A model generated the notes under the pieces. The model saw only the letters and a program-made list of their open reading frames with translations, was not told the DNA's origin and made no database searches. From Strix aluco (taxonomy: Eukaryota > Chordata > Aves > Strigiformes > Strigidae), in the NCBI RefSeq assembly GCF_031877795.1, contig NC_133933.1:70932503-70996502 (forward strand): a stretch of DNA of 64,000 nt, given 5' to 3'. Shown piece after piece: positions 46,854 to 58,400 of this stretch. Position 1 is the stretch's first letter; every line of letters starts with the position of its first letter. The position numbers and the translations under genes were made by a program.

Positions 46854-49189
46854 TATCAAAACATTTAGCTGAATGTTTTGAACTTTGGGGGATATTTAAA
46901 GCTCTGTATAGGTGTCAGCACGTTCTTTCATGTAGAAGAATAAGCAAAAATGTCTTCTAGCCAGAGGTTTTCAAAAGAAAGAAGCTGCACAAAACTCAAA
47001 TAAGGGGATATTTAAATTGTTGACTGCTAATATATTCTGGGATGATCATGTTTTAAAATATTTTGACATCTGTTGAACACTTCAGAAAAGTACTAAGCTA
47101 AGGTTTTTGTTTTCTTAACAGCCTTAAAATAATAATGTTCCAAATAAATTTTGCTAGGCATATAACTTTGGGGTATTTGCATCAAAATGTAAATACATAG
47201 GGCCAGAATTGTAAATGTATTTAGGAACCTTACTGGTTCAGGCAGAGAGCAAATGGGATTTTCAAGGCATGAAGTCACTTTACTGCTTCTGAAAATGGTA
47301 CTGGGGTGTAATACTCAAAGGAGGTTGTAAATGTCTTGTGAGAAGACTGGGTGAGCAGTTGCGCTCTATTCCTAATCGTTACATTTAGGTTGGTGATGAC
47401 ATGACTCCTGTTGTGGCACAATCCTACGTCTGAAGTTTACATACTAGAAACTAGGATTTGCTTGCTTTCCGGTTCTCAGATGTTCAAGTGTGACTGGCAT
47501 GAGAGGCTGCTTCTGTAAGGATCCATAGGTGAGTGGGTGGCAGCAAGTGTCCCCCAAGGAAGGGCACATCTGTCCTGGTTGGCCCAGGTCTGCTCAGGAA
47601 GAACTGAGGTAGACACCACAGGGGTTGTATTCTCATAGGTCTTCCACTATCATTTTTTACCATTAATAGAGGTCTTACTTTTAGGACTCTGAAGGCCTGT
47701 AAGTCAGCTAGTACCCTAGGGAGGTGAGAGCAGGATGTTCAGCAGGAGAAAGGCAAGGTCACACTGCATTCACCACTGTCTCTTGAGAGACTCTCCTATC
47801 TGTATCTCATGGGTAAGAAAGGCATGTCAGACTTGCTGCAAATAAAGATACTACTTAGTCCATTTTTACTGAATTCTGGTTTACACCAAAGTTAACCCTT
47901 AAAATCATATGACCTTGACTAATAAAGGACACCATTTTGGTAAGAAATCTGGGGTAATCATTCTTCTGTTTATATTGTGTTTTAGTATGTCAGTGAGTAC
48001 AGGCTTTAGTATTAAGTGAGTGTAGTACTGGAGACAATTTTAGAAAATGAAGTAACAGCTATTTGAATCTCTCTTGCCACGTTCTGTTATTTACAGTCAC
48101 TTTTCTGCCTAATTTTTGTTCCCTCTGACCGTTGAAAATGCCTCAATAACTGGAATAAGCAGCTGCTTTTGACAATTTGACAAAATATTTTCCATATTCA
48201 CAACTGCAGGTTTTGGCTGCAAATGTGTTTTAACAGCCCTAGTAATTGCTTCCCTGCGTGTCATAGTTAGCATGGCTGGGTCCTGCCACAGGACACCCAG
48301 CCAGGGACTTCAGGTAAACAGCTGTCTGTAAGGATGCATGAGGAAGCTGCTGTCCATCCAATTTTCAGAAGAGACTTTTCGGTACTCAAGTAAAAAAAGA
48401 CACAAATGTGATAGAAACAGTGGGACCACATAAACTCCATCTTTGGCTGCCAAGGAGTGATGAATGGCTCCATTAAACAGGGACTGCATCCTCTTGCAGT
48501 GCAGAACTGCCTTTAAGTTGTAATTTACATAGCTTGAGGAGTCTTACAAACACTAGGACTTACTTAAATGATCCTCTTAATTCAGCAATTTTGAGTTCAG
48601 TTTAATAATATACTTGATCCAGCATAATAACTGTAGTCTCCCTGAAAAAGGAAGCATCCCACTGTGTCTTTCCTGCTCCCTTGTGTTAGATATAATAACC
48701 ATACAACTGCACAACCAGTCAGATGCTGTCAGAGGCAAGAGAAAAATAATGCACTCAAAAAACCCCTGTTAGTTTTCTGTGGCATCAGTGAGCTGATCTG
48801 ATTCACTGTGTGGTTTAATGACCTGATGTCATGAATGGAGCATCCCAAAATAAGAGCTGAGAAAAGGAAAGAAAACTGTGGTTTCACTGACAGCCCTGGT
48901 TATATTGGATAAATTTAGCCCTTAGGTTTAATTACTGTCATCCTTAATGAACCATGATGGTGCTGGTAGCTCCATTGTTTAGTTGCCAGAGTCATATACC
49001 ACAGGTGCTTGTGTTTCCTTCAGTCCTGAAGTCACTATTGTGCTGATGCCACTCTATGAGTCTTTTTTTCTGCTTAGTGGCAAGCAAGGCAAGTCTAAGT
49101 AGAGTTAGATAAAATAAAGTGACCTGCTTTAGGAATGGGGCAAATTCTTGAGAGATACTGGTAATGACAGATTTCCCCCCCCCCCGCAG

Positions 49190-49357
49190 TTGCTATGGAA
49201 ACGGGCCCTTAAAGATCGTTTCAAATATGTGCGGAGACCCATTGAAGATGATGAGCAAGTCCTGAGGAACAAATGCAAGTTTGGCCACAGGCGAGGACAG
49301 ACCCGGAAATCTTCTTTTGCTGAAGACAAACCTGAAGACATCCAGGTGCAGGTAGAG
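49190..49357 (+). CDS. SAMD3: SAMD3 exon 6 of those seen (conserved basic region)
   Basis: 168 nt, phase 0 at both ends, encoding residues 218-273. The first 40 residues are highly conserved: LLWKRALKDRFKYVRRPIED, then DEQVLRNKCKFGHRRGQTRK. They are strongly basic, suggesting nucleic-acid or acidic-partner binding, although this is only inference. The remaining 16 residues (SSFAEDKPEDIQVQVE) are acidic and poorly conserved. The acceptor is an 11-C run followed by gcag. The donor is gag|gtaaga at 49357/49358, with an alternative cag|gtagag six bases earlier. Because the exon is in phase 0 and a multiple of three, skipping it would keep the frame. Confidence 0.95.
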
Positions 49358-50219
49358 GTAAGATTTTTGGTGCTTAACTGAGTTCTGTTCCTTTCAGCTC
49401 CTCTGCTGATGGTAACACCACCAGCCAGTAAAGGGGAGAACAAAGTGATCTCATCCTATTTAAACTCATTTTGTATAGAGTTTGTCCTAAAGCCAGACCC
49501 TTGACTTTTTTTCCATGTCTGGAGAACTAAGTATCAACAGTGGAGCTAAACCCAATACTGGATGCCTTGCACGTTTGTTGTCATTTAGAGTTGTTGCCAA
49601 CTGGACAGAAAATTTTGTCTTGTTTTTTTAAATGCAATGTTCCCTTTCTGCTTTAGCTTATGTACCTCCAGTTAGAGTGAAAAACAATAGAGGCTTATGT
49701 CTAAGAGCTGAAACCTCTGTACAAATAACAATGCAAAGTGATATTTGAGTTGGTAGCAAATGGCCATATCCTACTGTCACATTGCACTTTGTTATATAAA
49801 AGCTGTTTGTGTTGATGTGTGATATAGGGATGCTTATGAATGTATGTATGCAGTTGCTGTATTTCCCTTTAGTTGGAGAATTCAGAGAGCTATCACTGTC
49901 CAGTAGTGTTTGGAGCATACTAATTAATTTATACACTTTCATAAATACATTAAGGTTCCAGTTACGCTTTGCCAACACTCCTCATACTTCCTTCAGTACT
50001 GCAATTAAAATGTGGTAAAATTTAAACAGTTATAAGAATGTGATACAGAAGATGTGTAAGCAGATATTTGACTTTATCTTGCATATGTCCATCCTGCTGT
50101 TTACCAGACACATGACTTTAGGGGATCAAAAGCAGCTTACTGGATGCATTTCTTCAAAAATCACCCTTGTGTTTGAAAGTAGCTGTAGTTTTCTACCCAT
50201 AAAGCAGATATAAGTTGTT

Positions 50220-50275
50220 GGTTTGGTTTTGGGTTGTGTTTTTTTGTTGGGTTTTTGGGGTTTTTTTTGAAGAAG
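50220..50275. repeat. G/T-rich low-complexity tract
   Basis: The pattern ggtttggttttgggttgtg, ttttttgttgggtttttggg runs into a T-rich end and (GAA)n. Confidence 0.8.
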
Positions 50276-53200
50276 AAGAAGCTTCAGTAATTTCTGTTTA
50301 TCCCCTTTTGGTTAATATATGCAGGAATAAATGCTTTCCTTTTTTTTCCTCCTTTAGTTGAAAAGTTTGCAGAATGTGTGAAGTAGGAAACCTTTAATTT
50401 GGGTGCAAAACAGTAAACAGCCTTACATGCACTTAAGGAGAAATGACAGGCTCCTCGTTTTGTGCATGCATTAAGAGTTACCCATCCTTCATCCGGTAAT
50501 GCTTGGAAAGGGGATATGTAGGGCTTTTTTCTCACATCAGCTAGTTGAGAAGGGCTTTGCAGTGATCCTGTTGGGACTGCATGCTCGACTTCACTTTTCT
50601 TTAGAGAAGGTGTAACTGCACTGCACTGTGTGTCTGTAAATTAGGAATCACCACTCTTTTTAACTGCATTGCCCAAGGCCATCACTGGTCATTCCTTGTT
50701 TGCTTTAGAAATTAAAGAAGAAGGAAGCATGTTCTGTCTCTTCTAAAGTCCTAGGCATTTTCTGCTAGCCTTAATGTTGTAAGCAAATATGGGTTAAACT
50801 TGAAGGAGGTGAGAGGATGTGAGTGTCCCTAAACTTTTTCTTTATTTCTCTCATTTTTCCTGTATCCTGAACATGTATATAAATAAAATATAAATATAAA
50901 TGCAAGAATTAACACTTGTGGAGCCTATTAAGGCTTAAGAATGAGTCCCACAAAACTGAGGAAATCATAACTTTCTTAGTTTTAAATGTGTTTCTGCATT
51001 GAAAGCAGGTATGTCTGGCTCTGAGATCCTAAATTATGTCACTACAAATGTGCACAGCTGAATGAGATGTTTGTTTTAATATTCTTTTAAACAAATGCAG
51101 CATGGAGTTTTTCATTCTATGTATTTAGGAACATGCAAAAAGGCACCTTTCTGCCAATCCTTGGCACTAACTGCTTTCTGATAAATTTAAATGGCTAAAC
51201 AAAGTCTTAGCCTTAAAAAATAAATATTTGGTCTAGAAGCCAATACCACAGGCAAAACTAAATGATATTCAAATTACTGTTAGCCAGATCCCCTTGCCTT
51301 CATCCCTTTTCCCAGTCTGGAAGAACAGATCAGCCAGTGCATCAAGATTATTTATGGTAAAAGGGTGGGAAATGAATTCCAGGTTAAGGATACTCTTGAA
51401 GAATAGTCAGTGAAGAATTCATAGCCCCTCTGTGTCACCACACGCTCCCTTAGATAGGCAGAGTAGGACATTTAGGGCATTATAAGTCAAAGACAACTGG
51501 CAAGCAGTGCGGATGAAAGAGCACATCTGTTCCCACCAGATGACCTACTTACCAGCCACACAGCTGACTTCTATATTGAGCTTTAGTTTCTGAACAGTTG
51601 TAAGATGGCAAATATGCTTTGTGTCAGTATAATCTTGGATTGTTAATGGAATGAAACTGATAAAAAAAGACTATTTACTAGTAGGAAATGCCTCACTGGT
51701 ATACCTGGCATTTGTTTTTACATAAAAAGAGTAATAAAGCTATTAGTACTAATAAAATCCATAACCACTTTTTCTATTTCATATGTGAAAAAACAGTTGC
51801 TTGCCAGGACAAGCTTCCTGTGATGTTTTGGGATGTGCTTAGAGCCACAGATGATGTCTGCCCCTTGGTCTGTCCAAGCCCCATTACCTGCCAGCAGACA
51901 TTCCTCCTCCAAACACAGCGTGAGTGTTACTTGGCCTCTCATGCAGGGCATTGCTTCCAGATGCAACATCTGCTTTTCTTTTCCTGTTTCTTTAAAACAT
52001 CTGCTAATGTGTTCCTCATTACAAAGCATTATATCCAAGCAAGACTGAAGAGTATACTCATTTTAGAGTAGCTAGCATCACAGGAAAGGTCTTGAGCAAG
52101 TGCAGTGTTCAGGGCTGTAAAATGACAGTAGTAAGTAAGCACATAAACCCCTGCTGGAGGTGTCTGTCACTGAAGGAGGTTTTGCTTAGAATGATGCTTC
52201 CTACAAACATTCATCGGGTTGAGCCACAATTGGAAAGAAACTTGGACTGTGCCTGACATAAATATTAATATGAGCCTCCATGTCTGAGGGATATTCAGAA
52301 CTTGATCAGGAAAGCCTCCTTAATTAACAGATTTTCTGGCTATGGAGTGAGAATTCTTAGTCATTTTCCACAGTCAGGCAAATATCCTGGAGCTGCAGTA
52401 ATTCAAGGGACAGTGCTTGGTAATGACACTAACCTTCATCTGCTGCAAATGGAAGGTACTTTTCATGAGAGGGGTGATCACACAGTGAAAATAAATAAGA
52501 AAGGCAAGCCAATCTCCCCTCTGCAGCCAGGGTGGGATTACTGCTAAGGCAGCCATAGAGTGACTTGTTCTGACTGATCTCCTCATTCTTTTTTTTAGCA
52601 TCAAAATGGCACCATAAAACCCCTCCTCTCCCTAAGGAATTACTGGGTTTCAGGCTATGAGAGAAACCACCTCCTGCCAGTTGTAACAGGAGGGACCCTA
52701 GACTTGGGGGATCCATAAGGAATAGAAAGATAAGACACTCCTGATGTGCATCTTGGGCAGAGGATTATCAAAAGGCAAAGGGTAATGGAGAGGGAAGTGC
52801 AGTTAGAGCTGGTGATCGGCTTCTATATGATAAAAGCATGTGGTTCAAACACTAGCTTAGTCATCACAGGGGTGGTGACCAAAGAGCAAATGGTCCCTCT
52901 AAGAACTTCAAGTTTTGAAATCTTATCAGTCTTGAACAATGCTGTCCATGGAAAGGGTGACTTCACAACCAATTCTATTAGCTGAATATGGACATAAAAA
53001 TGCCCACAGATATCCTTCATGGCTCCACCTGCCAATCCAGAAGGGCATGGGTCTCCCATAGGTCCTATGTCATATTTCACTACTTCCAGAGGTTTCTGGG
53101 ATACCCTTATGACATCTCAAATGCCACTAAATAGCTTTATCTATGCAACTGAATCAAGCTCCTTCAATTCATCCCAGCCGTTGTACGAGAAAACCTGTCA

Positions 53201-53729
53201 GAAAAGGGACTATCCAAGGATATCTTAAGTTACCTGAATTTTAAGGGAATATAATAAGCTAGAAGACTGTTAGTGGTTCATGATCTTAAACAGAAGTGGA
53301 GAGAGAGTACAGTCCCTCTTTTAATGTCTCCAATTTCTTACATCCTATGACAGCCTGTTTTTGAGGTCATCAGGGCTTCTCTGAAGCTGTAACACAAGTA
53401 AATTTGGAGTTAGGTGTGAAAAGAAAAAAATAGGTTCTGACAAGATGTCGGTTAAGATAGCAGTAGATGTTTGCAGATAACTGGGCATATTTGCCCCACC
53501 CAGCAGAGCTGGGAAAAACATAATGAAAACAACTTATAAAGGGGGCACCAACATGCCATGTCCTTTCCATGTCTATGGGATAGAGATAAGAAATATTTTG
53601 GTGAGTACTTAGACTGGGAGAAGCAGAAGGATTCTGCAGAAGCTTAAACTCATGAAGTTGGACATCTGATGATAATATTCCTGTACAGGGAAGATAAGTA
53701 GGAATGTTAAAAGTGGTGAATGTGCAAAT

Positions 53730-53820
53730 CCTCTGCCAAGAGGACCAGACAAAAATCAGAGAAGACCTCTGTGTAAAGAGGATCAGATGAACATCACAGA
53801 AGACCTCTGTGTCAAGAGGA
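53730..53820. repeat. Short minisatellite, about 2.5 units of 36-38 bp
   Basis: Units 53730-53765, 53766-53803 and a partial 53804-53820 all start cctctg, continue .aagagga and (in the full units) share cagatgaacatcac-like middles ending agaaga. Divergence between units is visible, so it is not recent. Confidence 0.85.
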
Positions 53821-55363
53821 GGCATCCAGGTAGAAGCTGGGCATCATATGTGCTTGCTTTGGTGGTATCATGAAGTATAAGAGCAGTGAAGCTGGTAAGA
53901 ACATTCTTGTTGTGAGGCTGAGGCTTCCCCTTAACTCATGGGACTGAAGAGAGAGAGCTTGTCTTAGAGAGAATGGATGGGCCTCCTGGCTTTAAAGGGG
54001 AGGAGGGTTGTTGAAAAGCTATGTGACGGACATCCCGAGTTTGGCCAAAATCCATATTAAGATCATCTTGGGTGCCCAGAGCCAGATTTAATGACAAAGT
54101 CTGGAGCACTTAACCTGCACAAAGTACCTGGTTCAGGGCAGATGTCGAAGACAGTCCCTGAACCAGCACAAGGGAGCTGATTGTTGAAGGAAGCCAGCTG
54201 TCTAATGGGCTGAAGCAGATGACCTATGCCTTTACCCTTCCTCAGCCTGTGCCACCTTTTGCCAGAGTCATACTGATACTGAAGCTGGGATTCTGCTGGA
54301 AGCTTCTTCCATGGGTTTAGGGCTAATTGTGAGGAGAAAAATGATGATGGAAAAGTTACTACTTTTGGGATACTTCACAGAAGTTTATCCTGTTGGCTTT
54401 ATGCTTATCCTGATCAAGAAATTGTCTCTTCTGATGACAGAAGGAATCAGGATTGAGTGATGTCTACCCTATGAGCTGGAGTTTCTCTTACCTTGAATTA
54501 GGTAAATTAAGCAAATTAGACATTTCCTGAGGATATGCTTTTCTTTGACGTGATAATTAACATCATGTTTGTCAATGAGATTATGCCATTGCAGGAGTTA
54601 AAAACTTGAAACAAGTTTTCAAGGAGTGAGGAGAGAATAGGATTTGTGAGGTGATAGTTGGAGAAAAAGGGAGCAATGAGGAGGAAAAAAAGGCACCAGC
54701 AAGGGAAAAAGGAAACCAAATGAATCAAATTTCTGTAAAACTCTCAAAGGATGAATAGTTTGTGCATCAGATGCAGAAACTCTTGGCTCAATCTCATGGT
54801 TGAGGGGCACTGTTGGCAGGTACAGCATTAGGTACCATCTATACTGTGAATGTTGTACACAGATGAAGCAGGGGTGATTGATAGCCCCCTTTCCTCTAAG
54901 ATTAAGTGTCTCCAAATCAAGTGCTTGACTGCCTGCACAGCCAGGACATGAGCATGCATATATGAAGGATCATTCAATGGCTGTACTGTTGTAATGTGAT
55001 TTTTCCACTAAAACTTTGATGTGCATACACAGTGTGTGGTGTTGCTTAGCTAATATTTTGAAATGTTTTCAAAGTCAAAGCAAAAGCTTGAAACACAAAT
55101 TCCTGATGTACATCTTACACTTCACCTTCTTATTTATGTCATTCGGTATCTCCATAATGTGAGTTAACATAAAGTGTGAAATATGGATTCTCCCTTGGTA
55201 GAGGAAAACAGATTTCACCCATTTTACTTACGCTGTGTGTTTGGCAGCTAACAAATCAGAAAGCAGTTGTGGTCAGAAATAAACTGACTATGTATCTTTG
55301 AAAGTTTGCAGTTAGCATTGGCATGTAAGCCTAGCTCTGCAAGTGTCTGCCTAGCTCAAAAGG

Positions 55364-55403
55364 GTAATTATGTGTAATTAAAGAAGAGCCTGCTTTAATT
55401 AAA
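55364..55403. promoter_or_regulatory. Cluster of TAATTA homeodomain-type sites
   Basis: Three TAATTA cores (55364-55369, 55375-55380, 55396-55401) lie within 40 bases. Two of them form an inverted pair (taattaaag 55375-55383 with ctttaatta 55393-55401) around a 9-base spacer. TAATTA is the core recognised by many homeodomain proteins. The arrangement would suit a dimeric site in an intronic enhancer, but AT-rich DNA produces such words by chance and no activity can be inferred. Confidence 0.35.
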
Positions 55404-58400
55404 CATCTCATTTGAGTACATCAGTGTGGATCCTGCAGTAGGCTACATGCTCATTTTGCATGAAAACAGTCTGCCCACGCTGTTTCACCTGTCCTTTTGT
55501 TCAGTTTTTGGACATGAGAGGAGGCACAGTTGCAATGCTTTCTCAGTTCTCTCCCACCCTCTGGGGCAGGAAGATGGGCCCTGAGTGGTATACTGCCTGC
55601 CCTTCAGATTCAGACTTGTTCCAGATCAGTCTGCAGTGTTCTGTGTTTTCTTTTAAGCAAATCTTCACTTTCTAATGGTCATAACCTGGTTTGAGCATTC
55701 TTCCTGATATTCTTCCCAGTGTTCAGCATACTAAATGTCATTATGATGAACCTGAAAGTCACCACAGAAAAAGGGCCATCCCTTACAATAGCGTTATTAA
55801 AAACTGTTCTGTACACTGTTTTTACGATGTCTTGTGTCTGTATGTATTCCAGACAAAAGAGCAAGACTCACTTTTCAGTATCCAAAAATCAAGACACAAG
55901 ATTCAGATTATACTCACTTAATTATATACCTGTGAAATCTGTTTCTCATCCTGAAGAAGTTAGAAAGCCCATTTAATGTAAAAGATTATCCCAAACAAGG
56001 GTCTCACCATACTCCCAGTGTGAATATGCAAGCATCATATTATTTGTTTAGGCACAGGGAAGACACTGAATCTGCTACTGTCAGGCTTTCTTGTCTAAGT
56101 ACCTTGAGCATTGACGATAACTCAGATGCAGGTAGACTCAGCAATCAAGAAGTGTTAGCAGCATCAATGCTCTAAGCAATAACATAACCTGGAGTATGCA
56201 GTGGCATCTAGCAAGGAAAATTTGAAATGTTTTTCCAAAGGAAATACTATTAGCTACTCCTGGGAGCTGACAAGAGCTGCAATAACGAAAGGCAATGCAA
56301 CAGGTGTACCAACACTTCTACTCACCAGCAATCCAGTCCCAGTCCCAAAGTATGGTGTAAAAGGAGCTCCCATTCAGTGCTGGCATCACTGGATCTGTCT
56401 ATGTGGCACTGCTGTTCAGAGAGATGATTCTCATTACCATTGCATGGTTATACCCTTTCCAGCAAGTAGATTAGCCTCCATCCAAAGGAATTTCCTCAAA
56501 GGAATATTCCCAAAGCATCCAAGGTGAGGAACCTGAATCCATGGTTGGCAGTGAACAGACCAACAGTATGCAGTGCAGTGTCCTCATGTCCCTTTAACTC
56601 TCTACTGGTCCTATTTGAATTCACTCCCTCAAACCGAGGAGTCAATAGGTCCTGTTGGCATTCTTCAAAAACCAGATTTTGATCTTTGTTGTTAGCAACA
56701 GCTAGGCTACATTTACCATTCAGGAACTGGTGTAAACCCTTGTAAAGAGCAAGAGGTGCCTGCTGTCCTCACCAGAGGAGCTTTCATCACTCCGTGATTA
56801 GGCAGTCATGTTACTTTCGTGTTGACATTAATGACTTCTAGGATTTATGATGCTGGCTTTCAACAGTAACTGAAAGTTTAGACCTTGGAGATACAAATCA
56901 TGCATAAAAATTGCTCCCTCCTCCCCACAGAGAGATGTAGCCGTCTTACTTCCTTGGCTGTGACACTGACTCATAAAAGTGCCCCGCTAACTGGGGCTTT
57001 TTACAAGAATATGGCAATATAATCTCGTATTTTGGGAAAAATCAAGATCCATCAAAAGGACATTAAGGAGTTGGGTCTCTATTTAAAAAACTGTCTCTGA
57101 CCAATTGACTAACTATCCTCTAGCTTCAGGAGACAAGAGACATGAGGAATTTGGAGTCTGGTTGTTTTATCTATGTATGTTTTCTTGCTTTAATGTGAGC
57201 ATCTGAACACAATCTACTTGTATATGGTTCCAAGTAGAACTGCGAATATTGGCTGCGGGTCACTGCCAAAAGGCATCTGGAGCGTGGGCAAAGAGCCCTA
57301 CAACCTGTCTGACTCCTAGATCTAGTGGCTTTAGTCACAGATACCTGAGATACCAAGAAGTTAATGGTGGTTGTGGGCATGGGCACTCAGGGATGGGTTC
57401 CCTATTGCTGTCACCCTTTGCAAGTGAATCCAACAGAAGGGCCAAGAGCCTTGGCAGGACCATCCCTCAGGCAAGGTCTAGGTTACACTGGCATACAAGT
57501 ACTGGGTATCCTCTGCTTACCTCATTAACTTCCTTTCTGCGTCCTTTTGACCTTTTTCTCTATTCTGCTGTATTTCTCATGATCTTGTGACAGAAAGATT
57601 GTTTTTTAAAGGCATTGAGGTAAATTCTAGTTTGTTCCAGAAAGATTATTTTTTTTAATAAATCAGACTTTTATTATTTAAAAAGAAAGGAAATTCTTTA
57701 GCAGTGTACTTAGTTTATAATGTAAATAAGACAAAATTCTATATACAAAAATAATTAAAGATCACCAATTAACATTCTTCTTATTACTGCAAGGGAAATG
57801 GATGTTACCGGTGACACCATTGAAAATCTGGTCAGAGGAGGTTGGGTGACCTCAAGAATGATGGATTCCTTACTTAATGAGGTTATTTTTTTAGTTCTGT
57901 CCTGCGTACATGCTGAACTGTTAGCTTTGGCTTCTTCAGACATTGAGAAAGGAGATTCTGGCTTCAGTCTAGCTAGGATTGCTTTCCCGCAGTATTGAAA
58001 TAACTGAGCTTTAACCTTATTGTCAAAATTTTACCGAATTATCGCTGTGCTGTAACTAGCTTTCTCGCTTTGTGGAGAAAGGGAGAGGATCTAGAGTCCT
58101 CCCTTAATTAGCATGTGATAGGCTTGATAGACGTGTTCAGTAACCAGCTTTCCAAATCCAGATTCTTCCTGTTCATACCAGCAATGTTAAAGTTAACTAT
58201 AAAAGATTTTAAATCACACTTGGAATCATTCTCCAATAAAATTTAAAATACTTTGCAAAATATTGTCCCACCGAGATAACTTCTTTTCCGCAAAAGCAAG
58301 CCACCTCTCAGTTACCTTTCCACTTACCTTAAAAATCAACTTGGTTGCAAACTAAAAACTGAAAGGAAAAAATGAAAACATTTTAAGTGAAACCTGCATT

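Larger units (their letters stand above)
41844..49189 (+). other. SAMD3: SAMD3 intron (phase 0, 7.3 kb)
   Basis: It contains the sense-oriented CR1 insertion (43667-44666), an 18-bp tandem duplicate (46818-46853) and otherwise AT-rich DNA without recognised features. It ends in the unusual C-run acceptor described separately. Confidence 0.88.

Noticed and set aside
51688..52071. 127-codon plus-strand frame in intron 6 with a mirrored 106-codon minus-strand frame
   Set aside because: Both strands are open at once, with no domain, no conserved splice borders and no link to the SAMD3 frame.
53370..53825. 151-codon minus-strand frame in intron 6
   Set aside because: It starts inside the decayed minisatellite and shows no known motif. 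Probably chance.
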